Origin: Anagrus nilaparvatae
Lineage: Eukaryota; Arthropoda; Insecta; Hymenoptera; Mymaridae
Length of the DNA: 64,000 nucleotides
Assembly: GCA_022575985.1 (NCBI GenBank)
Contig: JAKSXM010000272.1
Location: 20,456,501 to 20,520,500 of the forward strand
Direction: 5' to 3'
Shown: in pieces, positions 1-10,469 of the stretch
Numbering within the stretch: position 1 is the first letter of the stretch
Layout: every line of letters starts with the position of its first letter
Program-made: the position numbers and the translations under genes
The notes under the pieces: generated by a model
What the model saw: only the letters and a program-made list of their open reading frames with translations
What the model was told of the DNA's origin: nothing
Database searches by the model: none

Positions 1-228
1 AATTCTAACGCTATTTTTTACATTGTTGTTTCTTTACTATATAATTTTTTTACTTTATACAAGTTTTTACAAATGTATATGCAATTATTTTTATGCATTT
101 GTTGTACTACATTTAATAATCAATATAAAACCTACAAATATTTTTTTCTATTTTCTTATCAAAAACTTTTTTTAACTAAATAATTTTATAATAAATTTAA
201 TTACATAATTAATTTATGAATTATGCAG

Positions 229-3200
229 AGTGGGTTTTACCAATATTATTAAAATTTCACAGAAATGGTGATAAAAATGAAGAGATTTGTCATTTAGTGA
301 TAAAAGTAATAATGTTATTTTAATTAGGTTAAATGATATGAAAAATATTTTATAAAGTATCTATTATTTACTTACGTACTCACGTTTTAAGAAGAGCTTT
401 AAGCAATATTTAATCAAAAATGACTTTATGGGTAGCTTTTTAGCAGCAGGGCGAGTCATTTGACTTGACTTTACCAATTAACTACATTAATTAAATTATA
501 ATGACTGATTTATTTACAATTATTGACTCTTCTTTATTACATACCTTTTTGTTAAATTTTTAATAACCATATATTTACTATATTTAAAAAAATTTTTTAT
601 CTTGTATTCTGTAGAATACCTACAAGTTGAATCTATTTTGAAACTGCATAATTTTTGTGATGACAAATAGATATAATAATAATAATAATAATAAAAACTA
701 ATTTTCTAAATATTATTTAAAAATTGATGATATATATGGGTACTTTTCACATGAACGGTATACATAGTGCTCTCCCCCACTTTTATCCAAAACAAAAGCT
801 CTTTAAGATTGTTGTTCGGTAAATGCCTTGATGTCAGAATTGAATATAATTTTAGTCAAATCGCGTTTTAGGGTGTTTAGTTACTGGCCGTCATAATATT
901 ATCTATAGGTTTTTGGGTCAGTGATCACGAATTTTGGAGTATTTTCCGGGAGAAATGAGCAGAACAAAACCTTAAATTTGTTTTTGATTTATTCGAACTT
1001 AAAGATTCCAGATTTGGTACATATGGATTTTTGGGTAACTTCGGGGTCCTGCTTACTAAAAATTGGTACTTCACCCTTAAATTAATAAAAACTACCTTTT
1101 TGCAAATTAAAGGGCGAAGTACCAATATTTAGTAGACAGGACCCTGAAATTCGTGATTAGCGACCCGAAAACCCGTATGGACCAAATCTGGAAACTTCAA
1201 GTTTGAATACTTTAAGGGTAACTTTTGCAAATTTAAAGGTTTCCGCACATTTTTTATAGAAAATACCCCGATATTTGTGAACAGTGACCACAAAAAACTA
1301 CAGTAAACCAAATCTGGTGGTGACCGGTTTGACAACCTAAACCGTATATTGACTGGATTACATATTATATATATTACTCCAGTCAAAATACGGGGGGGGG
1401 GGGGTTGTATTTTCACTGGCGAACACGAGATTTACTCTACTATAGGTTTTTTGAGTCGCTGAACACGAAAATCGGGGTCATTTGAGTGAGAAATTGGGGC
1501 TTCACCCTTAAATTTGCAAAAACTACCCCCAAAAAGGGGTTTTTTTTACATATTTGCAATTTGAGCGCTCAGATTGGCACCATACAGGTTTTTTGGCTCG
1601 CTGATCAAGAATTTCGACTTCTTTTTCATAAATAATCAATATTTAACCCCTAAATTGGCTACAACTCCCTCCCCCCAAGGGGGTGTTTTGCTATTTTCCC
1701 ACTTTGAGCATCCAGGATATATCCATTTAGGTTTTTTGGGTCGGTAATCAAGAATTTCGACTCCTTTTTCACAAATAATCAATATTTCACCCCTAAATTG
1801 GCTAAAACTCCCCCCCCAAGGGGTGGTTTTGCTATTTTACCACTTTGAGCATCCAGGATATATCCATATAGGTTTTTTGGGTCAGTAATCAAGAATTTCG
1901 ACTCCTTTTTCATAAATAATCAATATTTCACCCCTAAATTGGCTACAACTCCCCCCCCCCCCAAGGGGGTGTTTTGCTATTTTAGCACTTTGAGCATCCA
2001 GGATATGTTCATATAGGTTTTTTGAGTCGCTAATCAAGAATTTCGACTCCTTTTTCACAAATAATCAATATTTCACCCCTAAATTGGCTAAAAATCCCCC
2101 CCCAAGGGGGTGTTTTGCTATTTTACCACTTTGAGCATCAAGGATATATCCATATAGGTTTTTTGGGTCGCTAATCAAGAATTTCGACTCCTTTTTCACA
2201 AATAATCAATATTTCACCCTTGAAATAGCTACAAATACCCCTAAAAGTAAATTAATTGAACGGAGTGAAAATATAGAAATTTAGTTCAATTTAATATACA
2301 AATTTTTAATTTAATATACTTATTAATTAGTTTATAAATTAATATTTATAATTAAATTTAATATAGACATTTTTTTTAATTGAATAGGGTGAAGATGGTC
2401 AAAGTGCGAAAATAGCAAAAACCCCCTTGGGGGGGGGGGAGTTTTAGCCAATTTAGGGGTGAAATATTGATTATTTGTGAAAAAGGAGTCGAAATTCTTG
2501 ATTAGCGACCCAAAAAACCCATATGGATATATGCTGGATGCTCAAAGTGGTAAAATAGCAAAACACCCCCTTGGGGGGGGGGGAGTTTTAGCCAATTTAG
2601 GGGTGAAATATTGATTATTTGTGAAAAAGGAGTCTAAATTCTTGATTAGCGACCCAAAAAACCTATATGAACATATCCTGGATGCTCAAAGTGCTAAAAT
2701 AGCAAAACACCCCCTTGGGGGGGGGAGTTGTAGCCAATTTAGGGGTGAAATATTGATTATTTATGAAAAAGGGGTCGAAATTCTTGATTAGCGACCCAAA
2801 AAACCTATATGGATATATCCTGGATGCTCAAAGTGGTAAAATAGCAAAACACCCCCTTGGGGGGGGAGTTTTAGCCAATTTAGGGGTAAAATATTGATTA
2901 TTTGTGAAAAAGGAGTCTAAATTCTTGATTAGCGACCCAAAAAACCTATAGGAACATATCCTGGATGCTCAAAGTGCTAAAATAGCAAAACACCCCCTTG
3001 GGGGGGGGGGAGTTGTAGCCAATTTAGGGGTGAAATATTGATTATTTATGAAAAAGAAGTCGAAATTCTTGATCAGCGACCCAAAAAACCCGTATGGTGC
3101 CAATCTGAGCGCTCAAATTGCAAATATGTAAAAAAAACCCCTTTTTGGGGGTAGTTTTTGCAAATTTAAGGGTGAAGCCCCAATTTCTCACTCAAATGAC

Positions 3201-4751
3201 CCCGATTTTCGTGTTCAGCGACCCAAAAAACCTATAGTAGAGCAAATCTCGTGTTCGCCAGTGAAAATACAACCAAACCCGTATTTTGACTGGAGTATAT
3301 ACTGTAAACAGTTATACTATTATACTTATAGTCTAGGCGCCAGCCATACTAATCACGCCCAAACATTAAGAAATTAAATTTCTTTTTCCGAGGATAAAAA
3401 TAGGTGGAACTTATATTTTTTGACCCGCTGAACACGAATCCGGGATCCGTTTTGCGAATTTTGTGGTCAATTTTTTGTTATTAACAAATTATTGTCCAAT
3501 TTTGCAATAATTTGTTAATAACAAAAAATTGACCACAAAATTCGCAAAACGGATCCCGGATTCGTGTTCAGCGGGTCAAAAAATATAAGTACCACCTATT
3601 TTTATCCTCGGAAAAAGAAATTTAATATTTGGGCGTGATTAGTATGGCTGCGCCTGTATTATTAAGGTTACTTTGATCACGCAAGGATCATGCCATTGGT
3701 TATTTTGGTAACATGGGGGGTTAGGTCAGGTTAGGTTAGGTTAGGTTAGGTTAGGTTAGGTTTTTTTTGAATAAGTACCCAGTAACGCCGTGAAATGACG
3801 ATAAAATTGCTAAAAACATAAAAATTAGCGTTTAAGGAGGGGGGGGGGGGTGCATCGCATCCTTTGATTCCTCACTTTATGGTAATATGACGACCAGAAG
3901 AATAGTTGGTATAATAACCAAAAGAAGTTTTGTAGTAAAATGAGGATTTTGTTCTATTGAGATTTTGACTTATCAAGTTGATTCCTGAAAAAAATTTTGA
4001 CCAGTTGATCCGTTAATAATATTAATTTTTTTTTAATATTTGAATCAATTAAAATTGAATAGTCAATAGATCTAAATAAAATAAATTTAATAGAATTTTG
4101 GTTTTTACAGGTTAAGGGTGTAATTTTTGATAGTGCCCCAGGACATAGAAAATTAACATCACTTTTTCAAGCTGTTAGTTCAATAATTGGTGGAAATTCA
4201 ATTTTTAATTTTCCAATGTCATTTTTAGTAACATTTATTATTTCATTATTTTGGTTAACAGAGGTAAGAATTTAATTATTTATCATAATAATAAAATTAT
4301 GAATTTTTTAAATATAATGAATTGAATTGTAGTTTATTAGCATATCATTAGGAATATCAAGTGCAATTCAAACCGATCCTACGTCACTTGTTGAAGAAAC
4401 TTATTCATTTCCACAAATTTTTCTTTATTCAAATGCTGATTCCTTAGTTTATTCTACGGTAAATGTCTAAATTTATAAAATCATGATTAATAAAATAATT
4501 TAAACATAAAAAATTTTATTTTTAAGGACGTCGAAAAATTTGCGAACATTAGAGCAAGACGTGGAGTTCCAGTAAAATTGATATTATTTACAAATTCACC
4601 ACATGTTAAACATTATACAACATATCGTAATGTTTATGTTAAAATAATATGTCAATTTATAAACGAGTGCCTAAATAATAAATTAGTATGTTCTGAAAAT
4701 AATATTCCGTGCCTAACGAAACAAATAATTTTACCAAATGAAGCTAATTAA
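229..4751 (+). CDS. TMEM53: TMEM53-like (DUF829) protein, 3' part of gene, four exons
   Basis: Exons are 229-305, 4111-4263, 4333-4458 and 4527-4751 (stop TAA at 4749-4751). All junctions are GT-AG and the frames join exactly, giving about 192 C-terminal residues; the 5' part lies before the window. The second exon opens with VKGVIFDSAPG, the conserved segment of TMEM53/DUF829 proteins, followed by a hydrophobic stretch. Later YSNADSLVYSTDVEKF and the His-containing SPHVKHYTTY match the C-terminal part of the family, which has an alpha/beta-hydrolase-like fold and is a nuclear-envelope membrane protein in vertebrates. The first exon (WVLPILLKFHRNG...) is assigned from its splice sites, phase and position, and is less certain than the other three. 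The 3.8-kb intron between exons one and two is filled with foldback elements, whereas the other introns are about 70 bp. Family assignment is confident; function in this insect is not shown by the sequence. Confidence 0.82.
895..1320. repeat. Decayed foldback element in the TMEM53 intron
   Basis: An imperfect palindrome centred near 1090. The left arm contains TTTTTGGGTCAGTGATCACG and the right arm the inverted equivalent (CGTGATTAGCGACCC). These phrases are shared with the larger foldback family that starts at 1375, so this is an older or divergent relative. The tracks at 1085-1105 form the loop. No coding potential was seen. Confidence 0.6.
1375..3297. mobile_element. Foldback element copy 1 with satellite-like arms
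   Basis: Terminal inverted repeats begin TACTCCAGTCAAAATACGG and end as the reverse complement. Each arm is about 870 bp and contains roughly four tandem units of 141-145 bp, each with GGTCGCTAATCAAGAATTTC, a C/G homopolymer run and GAGCATCCAGGATAT. The unrelated spacer between the arms is about 2240-2394. The element lies in the TMEM53 intron. It encodes no protein, so it is non-autonomous. Both flanks read TAT, compatible with a short target duplication. Architecture resembles long-armed foldback transposons; the superfamily is not identifiable. Confidence 0.85.
3335..3657. mobile_element. Palindromic MITE, about 320 bp
   Basis: A nearly perfect hairpin: the left end AGGCGCCAGCCATACTAATC is answered by the inverted right end GATTAGTATGGCTGCGCCT. 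The stem continues through a GGATCCCGGATTCGTG segment to a centre near 3495. No open frame. Partial copies of its inner part (GGCAAATTAATTGTTA...) recur at about 32745-32832 and 57455-57555. Confidence 0.85.
3718..3762 (+). repeat. Interstitial TTAGG telomere-type array
   Basis: About eight units of TTAGG, one of them altered (TTAGGTCAGG), ending in a T-run. TTAGG is the common insect telomere repeat. Here it is internal, inside an intron, so it is an interstitial array and not a chromosome end. Confidence 0.8.
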
Positions 4752-4823
4752 ATATAGTAAATAATTTTACAAATTAATGATATTTTGTAAAATTTGTTTT
4801 AAAAAATATTTTTAATTTACTGT

Positions 4824-5030
4824 ACACAGAAAATAAGGTTGGACCGCTAAATAAGGAATCCAAAAAATTTCGGAATTAGGTGTCAGAACCTACTAATACT
4901 AATAATTATGGTCTAAATTTTTTTAGTAAGAAATGTTAGTGAAATACGTTTTGGTTCTTACATTCGGTCCTTGCTACTATTATGGATCATGCTATAACCG
5001 CATTTGGTGGTTTAACCTTGTTTCCTGTGT
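4824..5030. mobile_element. MITE just after the TMEM53 stop codon
   Basis: Inverted ends ACACAGAAAATAAGGTTGGACC and, at the right, GGTTTAACCTTGTTTCCTGTGT. About 207 bp, no coding potential. It starts 73 bp after the TMEM53 stop, so it may be transcribed as part of the 3' UTR. Confidence 0.6.
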
Positions 5031-5032
5031 AT

Positions 5033-5200
5033 AGCCCTTTCTAAATCAGATTAAAAGTCGAATTTGGTAATTTTTAAAATTTACACAGTGTAAATGGGAG
5101 TTATTTACGATTAATCATTAAAAATCCCCAACTATACACAATATAAATTTTAAAAATTACCAGATTTAATATCGACATTTAATCTGATCTAGAAAGGGCT
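5033..5200. mobile_element. Second MITE abutting the first
   Basis: Inverted ends AGCCCTTTCTAAATCAGATT (left) and AATCTGATCTAGAAAGGGCT (right), with a further inner inverted stretch TTTTTAAAATTTA. Length 168 bp. It begins two bases after the preceding MITE, so one probably inserted next to or into the other. Confidence 0.75.
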
Positions 5201-6601
5201 TATTGCATATAATATGTAGTTCTATTGTTGCAATTACACAATTTTGTACGAGTCTACGTTTTAATAAAACACGTTTGAAAAATAATAATATAACGGTTTA
5301 TTTATGAAAAATTTCATTAAAATTATCATTTTGTTTTAATTTGGTTTTTTAAGCAAATTTATAAAAAAATTTTATTTAACAAGTTTTTATTAATGATATT
5401 TGAAATCAGCGAAGAATTACGCAAATTAAATGCAAATATTTAACAATTTCAGATATAATTAGATTTTTATAAAAATAATTCAAAGAATACCTAAAATATT
5501 TATAAAAATGAACGCAATTAATGTAGCAATTAACAATTTAATAAAAGTTTAATTAATAATAGACACTTATAATACACATTAAACCATCTGTAATTAAAGT
5601 ATAAAAATTTTATATTTTTAATTAGTTTCTATTTTATAAAATTTTAAAAATTAATATTTATGTATATACTTTATGCAAATAAAATTTTTTTTTAAATTAT
5701 GAGAAATATTGCGTGATAAAAAAAATATTTGCAAAAATTTTGAAATTCAATAAATCAAAAATATAAATTTATTTTTCATATTTTAAAAAATTAATATTTA
5801 TTTATTATAAATTATAATAATTAATATTATAAATCCAAAATGTGATTAAATTTTAATTTTTGAATCAATACTTAATAATCTGACAAAAATAACTGTCGAA
5901 TTTATTTGAAAATAATCAAGTTTAAATTGATAACTAACATAGTTTATAGTTGCCTTATGATAGATATTTCTTTAAAAGTAGTAAATTCGCAAAACTATCA
6001 ATATTTTAACTAAATTTTATCCAAAAAGTCTAGTATAGTATTAAACTATAAAAGTATTAACTAGAATAAATAATAATAATTAAAAATGTGATAGTTTTTA
6101 ATTCATAAATACTTGTAAAGTATTTTAAAAATAAGATTTTAACTTGTAATTTTAAAGGGTATCTTAACTTCTGATAATAATACTATGTTAATAAATTTAT
6201 AAAATTTTCAATAAAAAAATGATTTTTTAAACTGAGAATTTATTTTATTTATTTTTTTTCAATTTATTTTAGTCCGGATCCATGCACTTTTTTCCTAAAT
6301 TTTGTGCCAGACTACTTATATGTTGCAGGCAATTTCTTGGATACGCTGATTTCAAATTTTTTGATCCGACCCTGAAATCTTAGCCCTGATTCCGAAAAAC
6401 CATAATTTATTTATAGCTTTAGACTATAATTTCTAAACTTGCTCTGTAAATCTGCCAAATAATGTACCCAAATCTTAATCCTTAGGGATACAGCCAATAT
6501 CTTCTAAAATTGATGATCCTACACTGTTCTGTCATTAAAAGTTTACACACACTAAACACCTTAAATTTTCGTCAAATCAGCCTTATATATACACTTTAAA
6601 A
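5201..6601. other. A+T-rich intergenic stretch
   Basis: Low-complexity, strongly A+T-rich sequence with many stops in all frames. No gene, RNA or well-formed inverted repeat was found. Confidence 0.6.
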
Positions 6602-6880
6602 GGTAACTATCTTATATTCACAAAAAAAAATAGAAAATTTTCGAAAGAGTAAATTTTCGAAAATAATCGTAAATTTACTAAATTTAGTATATTAACAACA
6701 AATTCGAGAATTCTCGATTTTTTCTTGTGAATTTACGAATAATTTTCGAAAAAAAATTGTAAATTATCAATTTTTCTCGTGAATTTACAAAAAAAAATCG
6801 AAAATACTCAAATTTTTAGTTAATTTACTAAGTTTAGTAAATATTTACGATTTTTTTTGTGAATCTAAGAAAGTTACTTT
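6602..6880. mobile_element. A+T-rich palindromic MITE (TTCGAGAATTCTCGA family)
   Basis: Ends GTAACTATCTTATATTCAC and, inverted, GTGAATCTAAGAAAGTTAC. The interior carries CGTAAATTTACTAAATTTAG and the palindrome TTCGAGAATTCTCGA. Related copies lie at about 21506-21675 and 34934-35180, showing a dispersed family. Confidence 0.65.
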
Positions 6881-6915
6881 TTAATATACTCACCAAAAAT
6901 ATAGATTCTTACTTA

Positions 6916-7540
6916 CAAGGGGAGTTCAATACATTTGGAACACCAAATTACTTTCAAATGGTTATGGATGAGTTTGTTATGTTAAAAAAATATGCCGACT
7001 ACCCTCCGTTCCTTCCAATGGGCCTTCTGGGTCTAGAAACTAGAGTTTTTTGGTAATTTTCAATGAAACGCCAAAACCTCGCAAGTTAACCAAAACTCGT
7101 CTGGTTGGTCTCATTTTTTTGGTTTAAGTATCACCTTTCATAAGCCATAAACCGCAATTTATTTTCACTAATTCTCTTATCACACATAGCCAATTGACCA
7201 AACGGTCATTTTTGGCTAAAGATGTCCAATTTTTAAAATGCTGCCAAATTTGTAATTTCTGACGAAAATGGGTTTTATAGGCCTGAAAAAATTTGTAAAA
7301 GCTTCAAGTTTCCAAAACATCTTGACTTTATCTTTTTCAAATATTTGTTAACCAGATATGATAATTAGAAGTCACAGTCCCAATTTTACGATTTTTTAAA
7401 AAAGCTCATTTTTAATGTTAACTTTGAAGAGCTATATATTAAAAACGAATCAAGGAAATGAGATGAGTAAAAAATTTTTGGACGTTTCAGTGATAATCAT
7501 TCATTTAAGTTCATAAAAATTTATAAAGAGAATCTGCAAA
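6916..7540. repeat. Half copy of the ACAAGGGGAGTTCAATAC foldback family
   Basis: Starts ACAAGGGGAGTTCAATACAT and runs through CCCTCCGTTCCTTCCAATGG and AAACGCCAAAACCTCGCAAG, matching one arm of the full element at 40297-41299. Only one arm is present. The small open frame at 6859-7056 lies in this repeat and is not taken as a gene. Confidence 0.65.
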
Positions 7541-7754
7541 ATAGGTAAAATTTATTCATGATTAAAGATATACAAAAATAATGAAATTGCGCATCAAAAT
7601 TTTATTAAAAATATAATTTAATACATATTTTTGTGATAATTAAATGATTGATAAAATACATTTATAACAATTAAATTTTCCTAAAAAATTAATACATTAA
7701 TACACAGAAATAACTTGTAATTTTTTTAACAATAAAATAATAAAAAAATTCTTT

Positions 7755-9056
7755 TTAATTATCATTTATAGAATTATCATTATCAATTGATGTTGAACTC
7801 GGTAATTCAGTTAAATAATCTAATATTTGTATAGACCAATCAGGGTTATTCCGTAATATTGTTCTAAATTTATGATTTTTCATTATTATTTTATGATTTA
7901 ATTTAATATAATTTTTAATCGAATTTTCAATATTAAATTCATTATAATATTTCATTGATAATTTAAACAAATAATGTATATTATCTAAATTAATATTATC
8001 ACTACAATAATTTATAAAATCTGAATTATTTATTAATTCTAATTCGTTATTTAATATAAATAATTCAACTGAATCTTTTAAATTATTTAATTTATATAAA
8101 TCAATATTAACTAAATCTAACGTTGATATTAAATTATCAATATTAATATTATCAATTAAATATCTTTCACAATCATATTGCATTTCTAAAATTTCATATT
8201 GATGTGATAATTTAAATAATTCAAATGGATTTATTGAAAAATTACAATAACCTAAATAAATGTAACGTATAAATTCTTTAATTATCAAATCATTTATATT
8301 TGTAAAATTAATATTATTTGTTAAATTTTCTAACATGTCAATTTCGATCATTTTATTTAATATTAAACTTCTTTGACATAACACAAATTTATGTACGTTA
8401 AATTTTATGATATTATCATTACTTGTTGAAAGATTATCGACTGATGGTAAAACAGTTATTGTGAAATCACAAAATTCTTGATTATCATATAAATTTTTAA
8501 TTCTTTCTTTCCAAAATAACGTTGAATCATTTATTATTGTGTAATTTATTATTAGGTTGGTAAATTCATATGAATTATTATTATTGTTACTATTATCATC
8601 AGTGTTTTTAATTTTTGATTGATCCTTGTGCTTAACTATTATTTTATTGATATTATTGTTGTTACTATTATCATTCAAATAAATACGATTTATTGATTCG
8701 TAGATTATTTTTTTGTTATTTGTTTTGTCTTCGTTGTATGATTTATTTAATTTAAAATAAAATGAAGTTGTATCTGTTTTATTAATTAATATTATTGATA
8801 AATTATTCAATAATGCATTTTTATTTGTTTCCATTGTTAATTTAATGATTGATAAATTTTTTTCATAATTTATTTTAATATTTAATGAAAATATTATATT
8901 TTTTAACGAATTTAATAAAAATTCCTTGATATTATAATTTGAATTTTGTTTTAAATTTATTGTTAAAGTATCGTTTAATTTATAATTACTGGTTAAATTA
9001 TTTGTTTCTGTAAAATTATCATCTAAATAATATTCTTGGGTGCTTATGGTGTCCAT
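7755..9056 (-). CDS. BTB/POZ domain protein, possibly MATH/TRAF-like N-terminus
   Basis: A single uninterrupted frame of 433 residues, very rich in Asn, Ile and Leu. The BTB/POZ core spans about residues 185-298: FWKERIKNLYDNQEFCDFTI begins it, FNVHKFVLCQRS (219-230) is the typical segment in which the His-Lys-x-x-Leu strand leads to the first helix, and EFIRYIYLGY (261-270) matches the usual end of the core. A BACK-like helical region follows (about 300-400). Residues 45-175 have strand-like spacing (LSIIKLTMETN..., SYEFTNLIINYTI) that would fit a divergent MATH/TRAF domain as in SPOP-type cullin-3 adaptors; this part is inference. Two Asn runs (about 131-135 and 155-161) come from AAT repeats. 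Lack of introns next to intron-rich neighbours suggests a retroposed or lineage-expanded copy. Likely role: substrate adaptor for a cullin-3 ubiquitin ligase. Confidence 0.8.
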   Translation of the reverse strand: MDTISTQEYYLDDNFTETNNLTSNYKLNDTLTINLKQNSNYNIKEFLLNSLKNIIFSLNIKINYEKNLSIIKLTMETNKNALLNNLSIILINKTDTTSFYFKLNKSYNEDKTNNKKIIYESINRIYLNDNSNNNNINKIIVKHKDQSKIKNTDDNSNNNNNSYEFTNLIINYTIINDSTLFWKERIKNLYDNQEFCDFTITVLPSVDNLSTSNDNIIKFNVHKFVLCQRSLILNKMIEIDMLENLTNNINFTNINDLIIKEFIRYIYLGYCNFSINPFELFKLSHQYEILEMQYDCERYLIDNINIDNLISTLDLVNIDLYKLNNLKDSVELFILNNELELINNSDFINYCSDNINLDNIHYLFKLSMKYYNEFNIENSIKNYIKLNHKIIMKNHKFRTILRNNPDWSIQILDYLTELPSSTSIDNDNSINDN

Positions 9057-9658
9057 TATTTTTTCTAAAATTTGTAATTTAAATTAATTTTTTAACCTAA
9101 AAATTTTTTAATTATATTTATAAAAATTTACCTATTTTTTTGTAGTATGCTTAATTTTTTTATTTCTATTTTTTTTTCTTTTTTAACTTTGTGAAAATTT
9201 TCTGGTCAGATTGTAATATTACTTGATAATTTATAAAAATTTTAATTCAGCCAAATTTATTGATAATGATTTTTTTTTGCCTTTTTTTTTACTATTTAAT
9301 TTGTGAGTTTTCAGGTTATAACCTGTCTACTGGTTAATTTTCTCTTTTGTTTTTTTGAGATAATTTAATGTAGCTAAGCTTATAATTTACGCAGGCCTAT
9401 AATTTATTTACTTCTTCAATGGTTGAATTCCATTCGCTCACGATTTACTCTTACAGTCGTTATCGTAATTGCTGATATTTAGTCTTTATATTTGCAAAAT
9501 AACTTTTTTTTTGAGAGTACTGCATTTTTGAGGCTGGTTCTATTAATACGTTGCCTGAATATGCAAATTTATTAGCAGGCACATAGTGGTTGCGGATTAC
9601 CCGAAAAACTTTATTATGTTGGACAAATTTACATATATAAGTATTGTAGTCTGTAGAA
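9057..9658. other. Intergenic region upstream of the BTB gene
   Basis: A+T-rich with T-runs. It should contain the BTB gene promoter, but no clear TATA/initiator pair could be chosen. The open frame at 9586-9777 runs into a foldback element and is not supported as a gene. Confidence 0.4.
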
Positions 9659-10469
9659 TACTCCAGTCAAAAGTCCAAGGGGGGGGGTGTATTTTCTACT
9701 GCCAGCATGAGATTTGCTCTCCCGACGAATTTTCGATAGATCTCTTTAGATCTCCGCAGATCTTTTTTGATCTCTAGAGATCCCCCCAAAAAGATCTTTT
9801 TTGATCTCTAGAGATCAAAAGTGATCTGCGGAGATCTAAAGAGATCTATCGAAAATTCGTCGGGCTACTATATGATTTTTGGGCCGCTGATCACGAAAAT
9901 ATATTGTCGGAACACCCTTAAATTTGCAAAAACTACCCCCAAAAAGGTTTTTTTTATATATTAGCAAACTGAGTTTCTAGATTTAGCCAAGAATTGGCCT
10001 AAGAGGGTTTTTGGGTCGCTGATCAATAATTTGGGAGAATTCTTTATGAATAATTAATATTTCACCCCTAATGTTTTTGCTATTTCCGCACTTTGAGCGT
10101 CCAAAAACCCGTAAGTACCTCATTTGGTCGATCCAAGTACGGAAATAGCAGAAACACCCCTTTTAGGGGTTGTTTTTGCTAATTTAAGGGTGAAATATTG
10201 ATTATTTATAAAAAATTACCTCAAATTCTTGTTCAGCGACCTAAAAAACCCTCTTAGGCCAATTCTTGGCTAAATCTAGAAACTCAGTTTGCTAATATAT
10301 CAAAAAAACCCCCTTTTTGGGGTTAGATTTTGCAAATTTAAGGGTGTTCCGACAATATCTTCCGGAAAAGACCCCGATTTTCGTGATCAGTGACCCAAAA
10401 AACATATACTAGAGCAAATCTCATGCCGGCAGTAGAAAATACACCCTAAACCGCGTTTTGACTGGAGTA
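9659..10469. mobile_element. Foldback element copy 2, interrupted by a MITE
   Basis: Begins TACTCCAGTCAAAAG and ends TTTTGACTGGAGTA. The arms hold the family phrases ATTTGCAAAAACTACCCCC and TTTCACCCCTAA and their inverses, but the arms are short, with about one subunit each. A 144-bp palindromic MITE (9721-9864) interrupts the left arm between GATTTGCTCT and CTACTATA; in the other copies this reads GATTTGCTCTACTATA. Confidence 0.85.
9721..9864. mobile_element. GATC-rich palindromic MITE nested in a foldback
   Basis: Perfect-looking inverted ends CCCGACGAATTTTCGATAGA and its complement, with repeated AGATCT/GATCTC words in the stem and a CCCCCC loop near 9781. Comparison with uninterrupted foldback copies gives the empty site and a likely 2-bp CT duplication. 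Confidence 0.85.

Noticed and set aside
925..1416. Antisense frames of 66 and 95 codons
   Set aside because: They lie in inverted foldback repeats within the TMEM53 intron and their translations are shared with other foldback copies.
1600..3060. Regularly spaced repeats that could suggest a CRISPR array
   Set aside because: Units are about 143 bp with no short repeat/spacer pattern, are mirrored in two arms, and the genome is eukaryotic.
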